This document shows, piece by piece, positions 12,175-25,300 of a stretch of 64,000 bases of DNA (the stretch's first letter is position 1; each line of letters begins with the position of its first letter). Origin of the DNA: Hydractinia symbiolongicarpus (lineage: Eukaryota > Cnidaria > Hydrozoa > Anthoathecata > Hydractiniidae); assembly GCF_029227915.1 (NCBI RefSeq), contig NC_079875.1:1798001-1862000 (forward strand). The letters are read 5' to 3'. The notes beneath the pieces are model-generated. The model saw nothing but the letters and a program-made list of their open reading frames with translations, made no database searches and was not told where the DNA came from. A program made the position numbers and the translations under genes.

Positions 12175-14925
12175 GTTCGGGAAATGAGTTTACACCCTGG
12201 GTACTTTCTTTGTATACTTTTGACTATACGGGCCGTGTCGGGGATTTACGGGAAATCGCAGGTTTTCGTTTGCCGGCGATTAAACTTCTTTTATTCAGCG
12301 TCTCATCAAAAATGAAAACATTTTTAAAAACTAAAAGTCTCATGGGCTTTAGTGGTGAAATAATAATTTAAATAATCGTTTGGGAAATGAGTTTACTCCC
12401 TGGGTACTTTCTTTGTATACTTTTGACTAAACGGGCCGAGTCCGGGATTTACGGGAAATAGCAGGTTTTCGTTTGCCGGCAATTAAACTTCTTTTATTCA
12501 GCGTCTCATCAAAAATGAAAACATTTTTGAAAACTACAAGTCTCATGCGTTTTAGTGGTGAAAAAATAATTTAAAAAATCGTTCGGGAAATAAGTTTACA
12601 CCCTGGGTACTTTCTTTGTATACTTTTGACTATACGGGCCGAGTCGGGGATTTACGGGAAATCGCAGGTTTTCGTTTGCCGGCGATTAAACTTCTTTTAT
12701 TCAGCGTCTCATCAAAAATAAAAACATTTTTGAAAACTACAAGTCTCATGCGTTTTAGTGGTGAAAAAATAATTTAAAAAATCGTTCGAGAAATGAGTTT
12801 ACACCCTGGGTACTTTCTTTGTATACTTTTGACAATACGGGCCGAGTCCGGGATTTACGGGAAATCGCAGGTTTTCGTTCGCCGGCGATTAAACCACTTT
12901 CATTAAGCGTCTCATCAAAAATGAAAAGATTTCTGAAAACTACAAGTCTCATGCGTTTTAGTGGTGAATAAATGAATTAAAAAATCGTTCGGGAAATGAG
13001 TTTACACCCTGAGTACTTTCTTTGTATACTTTTGACTATGCGGGCCGAGTCCGGGTTTACGGGAAATGGCGGGTTTTCGTTTGCCGGCGATTAAACTTCT
13101 TTTATTCAGCGTCTCATCAAAAATGAAAACATTTCTGAAAACTACAAGTCTCATGCGTTTTATTGGTGAAAATTAATTTAAAAAATCGTTCGGGAAATGA
13201 GTTTACTCCCTGGGTACTTTCTTTGTATACTTTTGACTATACGGGCCGAGTTCGGGATTTACGGGAAGTCGCGTGTTTCCGTTTGCCGGCAATTAAACTT
13301 CTTTTATTTAGCGTCTCATCAAAAATGAAAACATTTTTAAAAACTACAAGTCTCATGGGCTTTAGTGGTGAAATAATAATTTAAAAAATCGTTCGGGAAA
13401 TGAGTTTACACCCCGGGTACTTTCTTTGTATACTTTTGACTATACGGGCAGGGTCCGGGGTTTACCGGAAATGGCGGGTTTTCGTTTGCCGGCGATTAAA
13501 CTTCTTTTATTCAGCGTCTCATCAAAAATGAAAACATTTTTGAAAACTACAAGTCTCAAGCGTTTTAGTGGTGAAAAGATAATTTAAAAAATCGTTTTGG
13601 AAATGAGTTTACTCACTGGGTACTTTCCTTGTATACTTTTGACTATGCGGGCCGAGTCCGAGATTTACGGGAACTCGCGGGTTTTCGTTTGCCGGCGATT
13701 AAACTTCTTTTATTCAGCGTCTCATCAAAAATGAAAACATTTTTAAAAACTACAAGTCTCATGGGCTTTAGTGGTGAAATAATAATTTAAATAATCGTTT
13801 GGGAAATGAGTTTACTCCCTGGGTACTTTCTTTGTATACTTTTGACTATACGGGCCGAGTCCGGGATTTACGGGAACTCGCAGGTTTTCGTTTGCCGGCG
13901 ATTAAACTTCTTTTATTCAGCGTCTCATCAAAAATGAAAACATTTTTGAAAACTACAAGTCTCATGCGTTTTAGTGGTGAAAAAATAATTTAAAAAATCG
14001 TTCGGGAAATGAGTTTACACCCTGGGTACTTTCTTTGTATACTTTTGACTATACGGGCCGTGTCGGGGATTTACGGGAAATCGCAGGTTTTCGTTTGCCG
14101 GCGATTAAACTTCTTTTATTCAGCGTCTCATCAAAAATGAAAACATTTTTAAAAACTAAAAGTCTCATGGGCTTTAGTGGTGAAATAATAATTTAAATAA
14201 TCGTTTGGGAAATGAGTTTACTCCCTGGGTACTTTCTTTGTATACTTTTGACTAAACGGACCGAGTCCGGGATTTACGGGAAATAGCAGGTTTTCGTTTG
14301 CCGGCGATTAAACTTCTTTTATTCAGCGTCTCATCAAAAATGAAAACATTTTTGAAAACTACAAGTCTCATGCGTTTTAGTGGTGAAAAAATAATTTAAA
14401 AAATCGTTCGGGAAATAAGTTTACACCCTGGGTACTTTCTTTGTATACTTTTGACTATACGGGCCGAGTCGGGGATTTACGGGAAATCGCAGGTTTTCGT
14501 TTGCCGGCGATTAAACTTCTTTTATTCAGCGTCTCATCAAAAATAAAAACATTTTTGAAAACTACAAGTCTCATGCGTTTTAGTGGTGAAAAAATAATTT
14601 AAAAAATCGTTCGAGAAATGAGTTTACACCCTGGGTACTTTCTTTGTATACTTTTGACTATACGGGCCGTGTCCGGGATTTACGGGAAATCGCAGGTTTT
14701 CGTTCGCCGGCGATTAAACCACTTTCATTAAGCGTCTCATCAAAAATGAAAAGATTTCTGAAAACTACAAGTCTCGTGCGTTTTAGTGGTGAATAAATGA
14801 ATTAAAAAATCGTTCGGGAAATGAGTTTACACCCTGAGTACTTTCTTTGTATACTTTTGACTATGCGGGCCGAGTCCGGGTTTACGGGAAATGGCGGGTT
14901 TTCGTTTGCCGGCAATTAAACTTCT
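12175..14925 (+). repeat. 1,825-bp (9-mer) displaced duplication
   Basis: About 12,175-13,100 is repeated at 14,000-14,925. Shared ordered marks are CCGTGTCGGGG, an AAAAGTCTCATGGG monomer with TTTAAATAATCG, GACTAAACGG, GGAAATAAGTTTAC, TCGTTCGAGAAATGAG, TTCGTTCGCCGG and CACCCTGAGTAC. The offset is 2 bp short of nine full monomers. Similarity stops where TATTCAGCG becomes TATTTAGCG. Confidence 0.78.
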
Positions 14926-15824
14926 TTTATTTAGCGTCTCATCAAAAATGAAAACATTTTTGAAAACTACAAGTCTCAAGCGTTTTAGTGGTGAAAAGAT
15001 AATTTAAAAAATCGTTTTGGAAATGAGTTTACTCACAGGGTACTTTCTTTGTATACAATCGACTATACGGGCCAAGCCCGGGATTTACGGGAAATCGCGG
15101 GTTTTCGTTTGCCGGCGATTAAACCGCTTTCATTAAGCGTCTCATTAAAAATAAAAACATTTTTGAAAACTACAAGTCTCATGCGTTTTAGTGGTGAAAA
15201 AATAATTTAAAAAATCGTTGGAGAAATGAGTTTACACCCTGGGTACTTTCTTTGTATACTTTTGACAATACGGGCCGAGTCCGGGATTTACGGGAAATCG
15301 CAGGTTTTCGTTCGCCGGCGATTAAACCACTTTCATTAAGCGTCTCATCAAAAATGAAAAGATTTCTGAAAACTACAAGTCTCGTGCGTTTTAGTGGTGA
15401 ATAAATGAATTAAAAAATCGTTCGGGAAATGAGTTTACACCCTGAGTACTTTCTTTGTATACTTTTGACTATGCGGGCCGAGTCCGGGTTTACGGGAAAT
15501 GGCGGGTTTTCGTTTGCCGGCAATTAAACTTCTTTTATTTAGCGTCTCATCAAAAATGAAAACATTTTTGAAAACTACAAGTCTCAAGCGTTTTAGTGGT
15601 GAAAAGATAATTTAAAAAATCGTTTTGGAAATGAGTTTACTCACAGGGTACTTTCTTTGTATACAATCGACTATACGGGCCAAGCCCGGGATTTACGGGA
15701 AATCGCGGGTTTTCGTTTGCCGGCGATTAAACCGCTTTCATTAAGCGTCTCATCAAAAATGAAAACATTTCTGAAAACTAAAAGTCTCATGGGCTTTAGT
15801 GGTGAAATAATAATTTAAATAATC
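14609..15824 (+). repeat. 608-bp 3-mer, two tandem copies
   Basis: The trimer at 14,609-15,216 is repeated at 15,217-15,824. Each copy has, in order, a TTCGTTCGCCGG/AAAAGATTTCTG monomer, a CACCCTGAGTAC/ATGCGGGCCGAGTCCGGGTTT monomer and a TTTTGGAAATGAG/TATACAATCGAC monomer. Boundary variants GAATAAATGAATTAAA and GAAAAGATAATTT recur at the same places. The right end of the last monomer differs between copies. Confidence 0.85.
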
Positions 15825-17960
15825 GTTTGGGAAATGAGTTTACTCCCTGGGTACTTTCTTTGTATACTTTTGACTATACGGGCCGAGTCCGGGATTTACG
15901 GGAAATCACGGGTTTTCGTTTGCCGGCGATTAAACCTTTTTCATTAAGCGTCTCATCAAAAATGAAAACATTTTTAAAAACTACAAGTCTCATGGGCTTT
16001 AGTGGTGAAATAATAATTTAAAAAATCGTTCGGGAAATGAGTTTACACCCTGGGTACTTTCTTTGTATACTTTTTACTATACGGGCCGAGTCCGGGATTT
16101 ACGGGAAATCGCAGGTTTTCGTTTGCCGGCTATTAAACTTCTTTTATTTAGCGTCTCATCAAAAATGTAAACATTTTTGAAAACTACAAGTCTCATGGGC
16201 TTTAGTGGTGAAATAATAATTTAAAAAATCGTTCGGGAAATGAGTTTACACCCCGGGTACTTTCTTTGTATACTTTTGACTATACGGGCAGGGTCCGGGG
16301 TTTACGGGAAATGGCGGGTTTTCGTTTGCCGGCGATTAAACTTCTTTTATTCAGCGTCTCATCAAAAATGAAAACCTTTTTGAAAACTACAAGTCTCAAG
16401 CGTTTTAGTGGTGAAAAGATAATTTAAAAAATCGTTTTGGAAATGAGTTTAATCACTGGGTACTTTCCTTGTATACTTTTGACTATGCGGGCCGAGTCCG
16501 AGATTTACGGGAAATCGCGGGTTTTCGTTTGCCGGCGATTAAACCGCTTTCATTAAGCGTCTCATCAAAAATGAAAACATTTCTGAAAACTACAAGTCTC
16601 ATGCGTTTTAGTGGTGAAAAAATAATTTAAAAAATCGTTCGGGAAATGAGTTTACTCCCTAGGTACTTTCTTTTTATTCTTTTGACTATACGGGCCGAGT
16701 CGGGGATTTACGGGAAATCGCAGGTTTTCGTTTGCCGGCGATTAAACTTCTTTTATTCAGCGTCTCATCAAAAATGTACACATTTTTGAAAACTACAAGT
16801 CTCATGCGTTTTAGTGGTGAAGAAATAATTTAAAAAACCGTTCGGGAAATGAGTTTACTCACAGGGTACTTTCTTTGTATACATTCGACTATACGGGCCA
16901 AGCCCGGGATTTACGGGAAATCGCGGGTTTTTGTTTGCCGGCGATTAAACAACTTTCATTAAGCGTCTCATCCAAAATGAAAACATTTTCAAAAACTACA
17001 AGTCTCAAGCGTTTTAGTGGTGAAAAGATAATTTAAAAAATCGTTTTGGAAATGAGTTTACTCACAGGGTACTTTCTTTGTATACAATCGACTATACGGG
17101 CCAAGCCCGGGATTTACGGGAAATCGCGGGTTTTCGTTTGCCGGCGATTAAACCGCTTTCATTAAGCGTCTCATCAAAAATGAAAACATTTCTGAAAACT
17201 AAAAGTCTCATGGGCTTTAGTGGTGAAATAATAATTTAAATAATCGTTTGGGAAATGAGTTTACTCCCTGGGTACTTTCTTTGTATACTTTTGACTATAC
17301 GGGCCGAGTCCGGGATTTACGGGAAATCGCGGGTTTTCGTTTGCCGGCGATTAAACCTCTTTCATTAAGCGTCTCATCAAAAATGAAAACATTTTTAAAA
17401 ACTACAAGTCTCATGGGCTTTAGTGGTGAAATAATAATTTAAAAAATCGTTCGGGAAATGAGTTTACACCCTGGGTACTTTCTTTGTATACTTTTTACTA
17501 TACGGGCCGAGTCCGGGATTTACGGGAAATCGCAGGTTTTCGTTTGCCGGCTATTAAACTTCTTTTATTCAGCGTCTCATCAAAAATGTAAACATTTTTG
17601 AAAACTACAAGTCTCATGGGCTTTAGTGGTGAAATAATAATTTAAAAAATCGTTCGGGAAATGAGTTTACACCCCGGGTACTTTCTTTGTATACTTTTGA
17701 CTATACGGGCAGGGTCCGGGGTTTACGGGAAATGGCGGGTTTTCGTTTGCCGGCGATTAAACTTCTTTTATTCAGCGTCTCATCAAAAATGAAAACATTT
17801 TTGAAAACTACAAGTCTCAAGCGTTTTAGTGGTGAAAAGATAATTTAAAAAATCGTTTTGGAAATGAGTTTAATCACTGGGTACTTTCCTTGTATACTTT
17901 TGACTATGCGGGCCGAGTCCGAGATTTACGGGAAATCGCGGGTTTTCGTTTGCCGGCGAT
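15622..17960 (+). repeat. 1,421-bp (7-mer) displaced duplication
   Basis: About 15,622-16,540 is repeated at 17,043-17,960. Shared marks are TATACAATCGAC, a TTTAAATAATCGTTTGGG monomer, CTTTTTACTATAC with GGCTATTAAAC, ACCCCGGGTAC with GGCAGGGTCC, and the rare GAGTTTAATCACTGGG. The copies diverge after the last of these, where one continues into AAACCGCTTTC and the other into AAATTTCTTTT. Confidence 0.8.
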
Positions 17961-19275
17961 TAAATTTCTTTTATTCAGCGTCTCATCAAAAATGAAAACA
18001 TTTTTGAAAACTAGAAGTCTCATGCGTTTTAGTAGTGAAAAAATAATTTAAAAAATCGTTCGGAAAATGAGTTTACACCCTGGGTACTTTCTTTGTATAC
18101 TTTTGACTATACGGGCCGTGTCGGGGATTTACGGGAAATCGCAGGTTTTCGTTTGCCGGCGATTAAACTTCTTTTATTCAGCGTCTCATCAAAAATGAAA
18201 ACATTTTTAAAAACTAAAAGTCTCATGGGCTTTAGTGGTGAAATAATAATTTAAATAATCGTTCGGGAAATAAGTTTACACCCTGGGTACTTTCTTTGTA
18301 TACTTTTGACTATACGGGCCGAGTCGGGGATTTACGGGAAATCGCAGGTTTTCGTTTGCCGGCGATTAAACTTCTTTTATTCAGCGTCTCATCAAAAATG
18401 AAAACATTTTTGAAAACTACAAGTCTCATGCGTTTTAGTGGTGAAAAAATAATTTAAAAAATCGTTCGAGAAATGAGTTTACACCCTGGGTACTTTCTTT
18501 GTATACTTTTGACAATACGGGCCGAGTCCGGGATTTACGGGAAATCGCAGGTTTTCGTTCGCCGGCGATTAAACCACTTTTATTAAGCGTCTCATCAAAA
18601 ATGAAAAGATTTCTGAAAACTACAAGTCTCATGCGTTTTAGTGGTGAATAAATGAATTAAAAAATCGTTCGGGAAATGAGTTTACTCCCTGGGTACTATC
18701 TTTGTATACTTTTGACTATACGGCCTAAGCCCGGAATTTACGGGAAATCGCGGGTTTTCGTTTGCCGGAGATTAAACTTCTTTTATTCAGCGTCTCATCA
18801 AAAATGAAAACATTTTTAAAAACTAAAAGTCTCATGGGCTTTAGTGGTGAAATAATAATTTAAATAATCGTTTGGGAAATGAGTTTACTCCCTGGGTACT
18901 TTCTTTGTATACTTTTGACTATACGGGCTGAGTCCGGGATTTACGGGAAATCGCGGGTTTTCGTTTGCCGGCGATTAAACCTCTTTCATTAAGCGTCTCA
19001 TCAAAAATGAAAACATTTTTAAAAACTACAAGTCTCATGGGCTTTAGTGGTGAAATAATAATTTAAAAAATCGTTCGGGAAATGAGTTTACACCCTGGGT
19101 ACTTTCTTTGTATACTTTTTACTATACGGGCCGAGTCCGGGATTTACGGGAAATCGCATGTTTTCGTTTGCCGGCTATTAAACTTCTTTTATTCAGCGTC
19201 TCATCAAAAATGAAAACATTTTTAAAAACTAAAAGTCTCATGGGCTTTAGTGGTGAAATAATAATTTAAATAATC

Positions 19276-21102
19276 GTTTGGGAAATGAGTTTACTCCCTG
19301 GGTACTTTCTTTGTATACTTTTGACTATACGGGCCGAGTCCGGGATTTACGGGAAATCGCGGGTTTTCGTTTGCCGGCGATTAAACCTCTTTCATTAAGC
19401 GTCTCATCAAAAATGAAAACATTTTTAAAAACTACAAGTCTCATGGGCTTTAGTGGTGAAATAATAATTTAAAAAATCGTTCGGGAAATGAGTTTACACC
19501 CTGGGTACTTTCTTTGTATACTTTTTACTATACGGGCCGAGTCCGGGATTTACGGGAAATCGCAGGTTTTCGTTTGCCGGCTATTAAACTTCTTTTATTC
19601 AGAGTCTCATCAAAAATGTAAACATTTTTGTAAACTACAAGTCTCATGGGCTTTAGTGGTGAAATAATAATTTAAAAAATCGTTCGGGAAATGAGTTTAC
19701 ACCCCGGGTACTTTCTTTGTATACTTTTGACTATACGGGCAGGGTCCGGGGTTTACGGGAAATGGCGGGTTTTCATTTGCCGGCGATTAAACTTCTTTTA
19801 TTCAGCGTCTCATCAAAAATGAAAACATTTTTGAAAACTACAAGTCTCATGGGCTTTAGTGGTGAAATAATAATTTAAATAATCGTTTGGGAAATGAGTT
19901 TACTCCCTGGGTACTTTCTTTGTATACTTTTGACTATACGGGCCGAGTCCGGGATTTACGGGAAATCGCGGGTTTTCGTTTGCCGGCGATTAAACTTCTT
20001 TTATTCAGCGTCTCATCAAAAATGAAAACATTTTTAAAAACTAAAAGTCTCATGGGCTTTAGTGGTGAAATAATAATTTAAATAATCGTTTGGGAAATGA
20101 GTTTACTCCCTGGGTACTTTCTTTGTATACTTTTGACTATACGGGCCGAGTCCGGGATTTACGGGAAATCGCGGGTTTTCGTTTGCCGGCGATTAAACCT
20201 CTTTCATTAAGCGTCTCATCAAAAATGAAAACATTTTTAAAAACTACAAATCTCATGGGCTTTAGTGGTGAAATAATAATTTAAAAAATCGTTCGGGAAA
20301 TGAGTTTACACCCTGGGTACTTTCTTTGTATACTTTTTACTATACGGGCCGAGTCCGGGATTTACGGGAAATCGCAGGTTTTCGTTTGCCGGCTATTAAA
20401 CTTCTTTTATTCAGAGTCTCATCAAAAATGTAAACATTTTTGTAAACTACAAGTCTCATGGGCTTTAGTGGTGAAATAATAATTTAAAAAATCGTTCGGC
20501 AAATGAGTTTACACCCCGGGTACTTTCTTTGTATACTTTTGACTATACGGGCAGGGTCCGGGGTTTACGGGAAATGGCGGGTTTTCGTTTGCCGGCGATT
20601 AAACTTCTTTTATTCAGCGTCTCATCAAAAATGAAAACATTTTTGAAAACTACAAGTCTCATGCGTTTTAGTGGTGAAAAAATAATTTAAAAAATCGTTT
20701 GGGAAATGAGTTTACACCCTGGGTACTTTCTTTGTATACTTTTGACTATACGGGCCGTGTCGGGGATTTACGGGAAATCGCAGGTTTTCGTTTGCCGGCG
20801 ATTAAACTTCTTTTATTCAGCGTCTCATCAAAAATGAAAACATTTTTAAAAACTAAAAGTCTCATGGGCTTTAGTGGTGAAAAAATAATTTAAAAAATCG
20901 TTTGGGAAATGAGTTTACTCCCTGGGTACTTTCTTTGTATACTTTTGACTATACGGGCCGAGTCCGGGATTTACGGGAAATCGCGGGTTTTCGTTTGCCG
21001 GCGATTAAACCTCTTTCATTAAGCGTCTCATCAAAAATGAAAACATTTTTAAAAACTACAAGTCTCGTGGGCTTTAGTGGTGAAATAATAATTTAAAAAA
21101 TC
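19276..21102 (+). repeat. 812-bp 4-mer, two full copies plus a partial third
   Basis: The units start at 19,276, 20,088 and 20,900. The order is a (TTTGGGAAATGAG, CCTCTTTCATTAAG), b (CTTTTTACTATAC, GGCTATTAAAC), c (ACCCCGGGTAC, GGCAGGGTCCGGGG) and d (AAAAGTCTCATGGG). The b monomers at ~19,610 and ~20,425 share AGAGTCTCATC and CATTTTTGTAAAC, which shows that this pair was copied together. The d monomer of the second unit carries CCGTGTCGGGG instead. The third unit stops after a and b. Confidence 0.85.
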
Positions 21103-22116
21103 GTTCGGGAAATGAGTTTACACCCTGGGTACTTTCTTTGTATACTTTTTACTATACGGGCCGAGTCCGGGATTTACGGGAAATCGCAGGTTTTCGTTTG
21201 CCGGCTATTAAACTTCTTTTATTCAGCGTCTCATCAAAAATGTAAACATTTTTGAAAACTACAAGTCTCATGCGTTTTAGTGGTGAAGAAATAATTTTAA
21301 AAACCGTTCGGGAAATGAGTTTACTCCCTGGGTACTTTCTTTGTATACTTTTGACTATACGGGCCGAGTCCGGGATTTACGGGAAGTCGCGGGTTTTCGT
21401 TTGCCGGCGATTAAACTCCTTTTATTCAGCGTCTCATCAAAAATGAAAATATTTTTAAATACTACAAGTCTCATGGGCTTCAGTGGTGAAATAATAATTT
21501 AAAAAATCGTTCGGGAAATGAGTTTACACCCTGGGTACTTTCTTTGTATACTTTTAAATATGCCGGCCGAGTCCGGGTTTACGGGAAATGGCCGGTTTTC
21601 GTTTGCCGGCGATTAAACTTCTTTTATTTAGCGTCTCATCAAAAATGAAAACATTTTTGAAAACTACAAGTCTCAAGCGTTTTAGTGGTGAAAAGATAAT
21701 TTAAAAAATCGTTTTGGAAATGAGTTTACTCACAGGGTACTTTCTTTGTATACATTCGACTATACGGGCCGAGTCCGGGATTTACGGGAAATCGCAGGTT
21801 TTCGTTCGCCGGCGATTAAACCACTTTTATTAAGCGTCTCATCAAAAATGAAAAGATTTCTGAAAACTACAAGTCTCATGCGTTTTAGTGGTTAATAAAT
21901 GAATTAAAAAATCGTTTGGGAAATGAGTTTACTCCCTGGGTACTATCTTTGTATACTTTTGACTATACGGGCTAAGCCCGGGATTTACGGGAAATCGCGG
22001 GTTTTCGTTTGCCGGAGATTAAACTTCTTTTATTCAGCGTCTCATCAAAAATGAAAACGTTTTTAAAAACTAAAAGTCTCATGGGCTTTAGTGGTGAAAT
22101 AATAATTTAAATAATC

Positions 22117-22319
22117 GTTTGGGAAATGAGTTTACTCACTGGGTACTTTCTTTGTATACTTTTGACTATACGGGCCGAGTCCGGGATTTACGGGAAATCG
22201 CAGGTTTTCGTTTGCCGGCTATTAAACTTCTTTTATTCAGCGTCTCATCAAAAATGTAAACATTTTTGAAAACTACAAGTCTCATGCGTTTTAGTGGTGA
22301 AGAAATAATTTTAAAAACC
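22117..22319 (+). repeat. Chimeric a/b monomer at a crossover joint
   Basis: The left part (TTTGGGAAATGAG, TTACTCACTGGG, TATACTTTTGAC) matches the a monomer at 23,131. The right part (GCAGG, GCCGGCTATTAAAC, ATGTAAACAT, GAAGAAATAATTT) matches the b monomers at 21,103 and 23,334. The switch lies between about 22,131 and 22,201. Fusing a and b turns a 6-mer into a 5-mer, which matches the observed 1,014-bp against 1,217-bp spacing on its two sides. Confidence 0.83.
22248..22269. repeat. Variant dyad with 10-bp arms (ATGTAAACAT class)
   Basis: In b-type and u-type monomers the loop base after ATG is T instead of A, giving TCAAAAATGT, AA and ACATTTTTGA. The arms lengthen to 10 bp and the loop shrinks to 2 nt. 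The same substitution appears in b and u monomers at several HOR copies, for example near 23,470, 27,915, 29,935, 36,185 and 39,408. It is therefore an inherited monomer-type marker. Confidence 0.55.
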
Positions 22320-25300
22320 GTTCGGGAAATGAGTTTACTCCCTGGGTACTTTCTTTGTATACTTTTGACTATACGGGCCGAGTCCGGGATTTACGGGAAG
22401 TCGCGGGTTTTCGTTTGCCGGCGATTAAACTCCTTTTATTCAGCGTCTCATCAAAAATGAAAATATTTTTAAATACTACAAGTCTCATGGGCTTCAGTGG
22501 TGAAATAATAATTTAAAAAATCGTTCGGGAAATGAGTTTACACCCTGGGTACTTTCTTTGTATACTTTTAAATATGCCGGCCGAGTCCGGGTTTACGGGA
22601 AATGGCCGGTTTTCGTTTGCCGGCGATTAAACTTCTTTTATTTAGCGTCTCATCAAAAATGAAAACATTTTTGAAAACTACAAGTCTCAAGCGTTTTAGT
22701 GGTGAAAAGATAATTTAAAAAATCGTTTTGGAAATGAGTTTACTCACAGGGTACTTTCTTTGTATACATTCGACTATACGGGCCGAGTCCGGGATTTACG
22801 GGAAATCGCAGGTTTTCGTTCGCCGGCGATTAAACCACTTTTATTAAGCGTCTCATCAAAAATGAAAAGATTTCTGAAAACTACAAGTCTCATGCGTTTT
22901 AGTGGTTAATAAATGAATTAAAAAATCGTTTGGGAAATGAGTTTACTCCCTGGGTACTATCTTTGTATACTTTTGACTATACGGGCTAAGCCCGGGATTT
23001 ACGGGAAATCGCGGGTTTTCGTTTGCCGGAGATTAAACTTCTTTTATTCAGCGTCTCATCAAAAATGAAAACGTTTTTAAAAACTAAAAGTCTCATGGGC
23101 TTTAGTGGTGAAATAATAATTTAAATAATCGTTTGGGAAATGAGTTTACTCACTGGGTACTTTCTTTGTATACTTTTGACTATACGGGCCGAGTCCGGGA
23201 TTTACGGGAAATCGCGGGTTTTCGTTTGCCGGCGATTAAACCTCTTTCATTAAGCGTCTCATCAAAAATGAAAACATTTTTAAAAACTACAAGTCTCATG
23301 GGCTTTAGTGGTGAAATAATAATTTAAAAAATTGTTCGGGAAATGAGTTTACACCCTGGGTACTTTCTTTGTATACTTTTTACTATACGGGCCGAGTCCG
23401 GGATTTACGGGAAATCGCAGGTTTTCGTTTGCCGGCTATTAAACTTCTTTTATTCAGCGTCTCATCAAAAATGTAAACATTTTTGAAAACTACAAGTCTC
23501 ATGCGTTTTAGTGGTGAAGAAATAATTTTAAAAACCGTTCGGGAAATGGGTTTACTCCCTGGGTACTTTCTTTGTATACTTTTGACTATACGGGCCGAGT
23601 CCGGGATTTACGGGAAGTCGCGGGTTTTCGTTTGCCGGCGATTAAAGTCCTTTTATTCAGCGTCTCATCAAAAATGAAAATATTTTTAAATACTACAAGT
23701 CTCATGGGCTTCAGTGGTGAAATAATAATTTAAAAAATCGTTCGGGAAATGAGTTTACACCCTGGGTACTTTCTTTGTATACTTTTAAATATGCGGGCCG
23801 AGTCCGGGTTTACGGGAAATGGCGGGTTTTCGTTTGCCGTCGATTAAACTTCTTTTATTTAGCGTCTCATCAAAAATGAAAACATTTTTGAAAACTACAA
23901 GTCTCAAGCGTTTTAGTGGTGAAAAGATAATTTAAAAAATCGTTTTGGAAATGAGTTTACTCACAGGGTACTTTCTTTGTATACATTCGACTATACGGGC
24001 CAAGCCCTGGATTTACGGGAAATCGCGGGTTTTCGTTTGCCGGCGATTAAACCGCTTTCATTAAGCGTCTCATCAAAAATGAAAACATTTCTGAAAACTA
24101 CAAGTCTCATGCGTTTTAGTGGTGAAAAAATAATTTAAAAAATCGTTCGGGAAATGAGTTTACTCCCTGGGTACTATCTTTGTATACTTTTGACTATACG
24201 GGCCAAGCCCGGGATTTACGGGAAATCGCGGGTTTTCGTTTGCCGGAGATTAAACTTCTTTTATTCAGCGTCTCATCAAAAATGAAAACATTTTTAAAAA
24301 CTAAAAGTCTCATGGGCTTTAGTGGTGAAATAATAATTTAAATAATCGTTTGGGAAATGAGTTTACTCCCTGGGTACTTTCTTTATATACTTTTGACTAT
24401 ACGGGCCGAGTCCGGGATTTACGGGAAATCGCGGGTTTTCGTTTGCCGGCGATTAAACCTCTTTCATTAAGCGTCTCATCAAAAATGAAAACATTTTTAA
24501 AAACTACAAGTCTCATGGGCTTTAGTGGTGAAATAATAATTTAAAAAATCGTTCGGGAAATGAGTTTACACCCTGGGTACTTTCTTTGTATACTTTTTAC
24601 TATACGGGCCGAGTCCGGGATTTACGGGAAATCGCAGGTTTTCGTTTGCCGGCTATTAAACTTCTTTTATTCAGCGTCTCATCAAAAATGTAAACATTTT
24701 TGAAAACTACAAGTCTCATGCGTTTTAGTGGTGAAGAAATAATTTAAAAAAACGTTCGGGAAATGAGTTTACTTCCTGGGTACTTTCTTTGTATACTTTG
24801 GACTATACGGGCCGAGTCCGGGTTTTACGGGAAATCGCGGATTTTCGTTTGAGGGCGATTAAACTTCTTTTATTCAGCGTCTCATCAAAAATGAAAACAT
24901 TTTTGAAAACTACAAGTCTCATGCGTTGTAGTGGTGAAAAAATAATTTAAAAAATCCTTTGGAAAATGAGTTTACTCCCTGGGTACTTTCTTTGTATACT
25001 TTTGACTATACGGGCCGAGTCCGGGGTTTACGGAAAATGGCGGGTTTTCGTTTGCCGGCGATTAAACTTCTTTTATTTAGCGTCTCATCAAAAATGAAAA
25101 GATTTTTGAAAACTACAAGTCTCAAGCGTTTTAGTGGTGAAAAGATAATTTAAAAAATCGTTTTGGAAATGAGTTTACTCACAGGGTACTTTCTTTGTAT
25201 ACATTCGACTATACGGGCCAAGCCCGGGATTTACGGAAAATCGCGGGTTTTCGTTTGCCGGCGATTAAACCGCTTTCATTAAGCGTCTCATCAAAAATGA

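Larger units (their letters stand above)
11364..21102 (+). repeat. Block 3: mosaic of 3-, 4-, 7- and 9-mer duplications
   Basis: Monomers are mostly family I with CCGAGTCCGGG, plus distinctive types: ACCCCGGGTAC with GGCAGGGTCCGGGG; CCGTGTCGGGG (12,236; 14,061; 18,119; 20,758); TTCGTTCGCCGGCG with AAAAGATTTCTG; and CTTTTTACTATAC with GCCGGCTATTAAAC. Family II copies here carry mainly the AAACCGCTTTCATTAAG subtype, with CCA, CCT and AAC variants also present, unlike block 1. Local duplications are listed separately. Nothing other than monomers lies between them. Confidence 0.8.
21187..23214 (+). repeat. 1,014-bp 5-mer tandem duplication, near-identical
   Basis: Bases of about 21,187-22,200 and 22,201-23,214 carry the same rare marks at an offset of 1,014 bp. 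These include TTTTAAATATGCCGGCC with AATGGCCGG, GTGGTTAATAAATGAATT and GAAAACGTTTTT (the last in the h monomers at ~22,050 and ~23,064). I noticed no differences in most of the unit, so the duplication is young or recently homogenised. The joint is the chimeric a/b monomer at 22,117. Confidence 0.87.
21103..24144 (+). repeat. Block 4: 5/6-mer repeat of types a b e f g h
   Basis: The register starts are b 21,103; e 21,306; f 21,509; g 21,711; h 21,914; a/b 22,117; e 22,320; f 22,523; g 22,725; h 22,928; a 23,131; b 23,334; e 23,537; f 23,740; g 23,942. Type marks: e has GGAAGTCGCGGG with AAATATTTTTAAATAC; f has ATATGCCGGCC or ATGCGGGCC with a 1-bp-short CCGGGTTTACGG; g has TTTTGGAAATGAG with ACATTCGAC; h has CTGGGTACTATCTTTG with CCGGAGATT. 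The same types reappear in the 19-mer of block 5, so this smaller repeat is probably its ancestor or a derivative. Confidence 0.85.
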
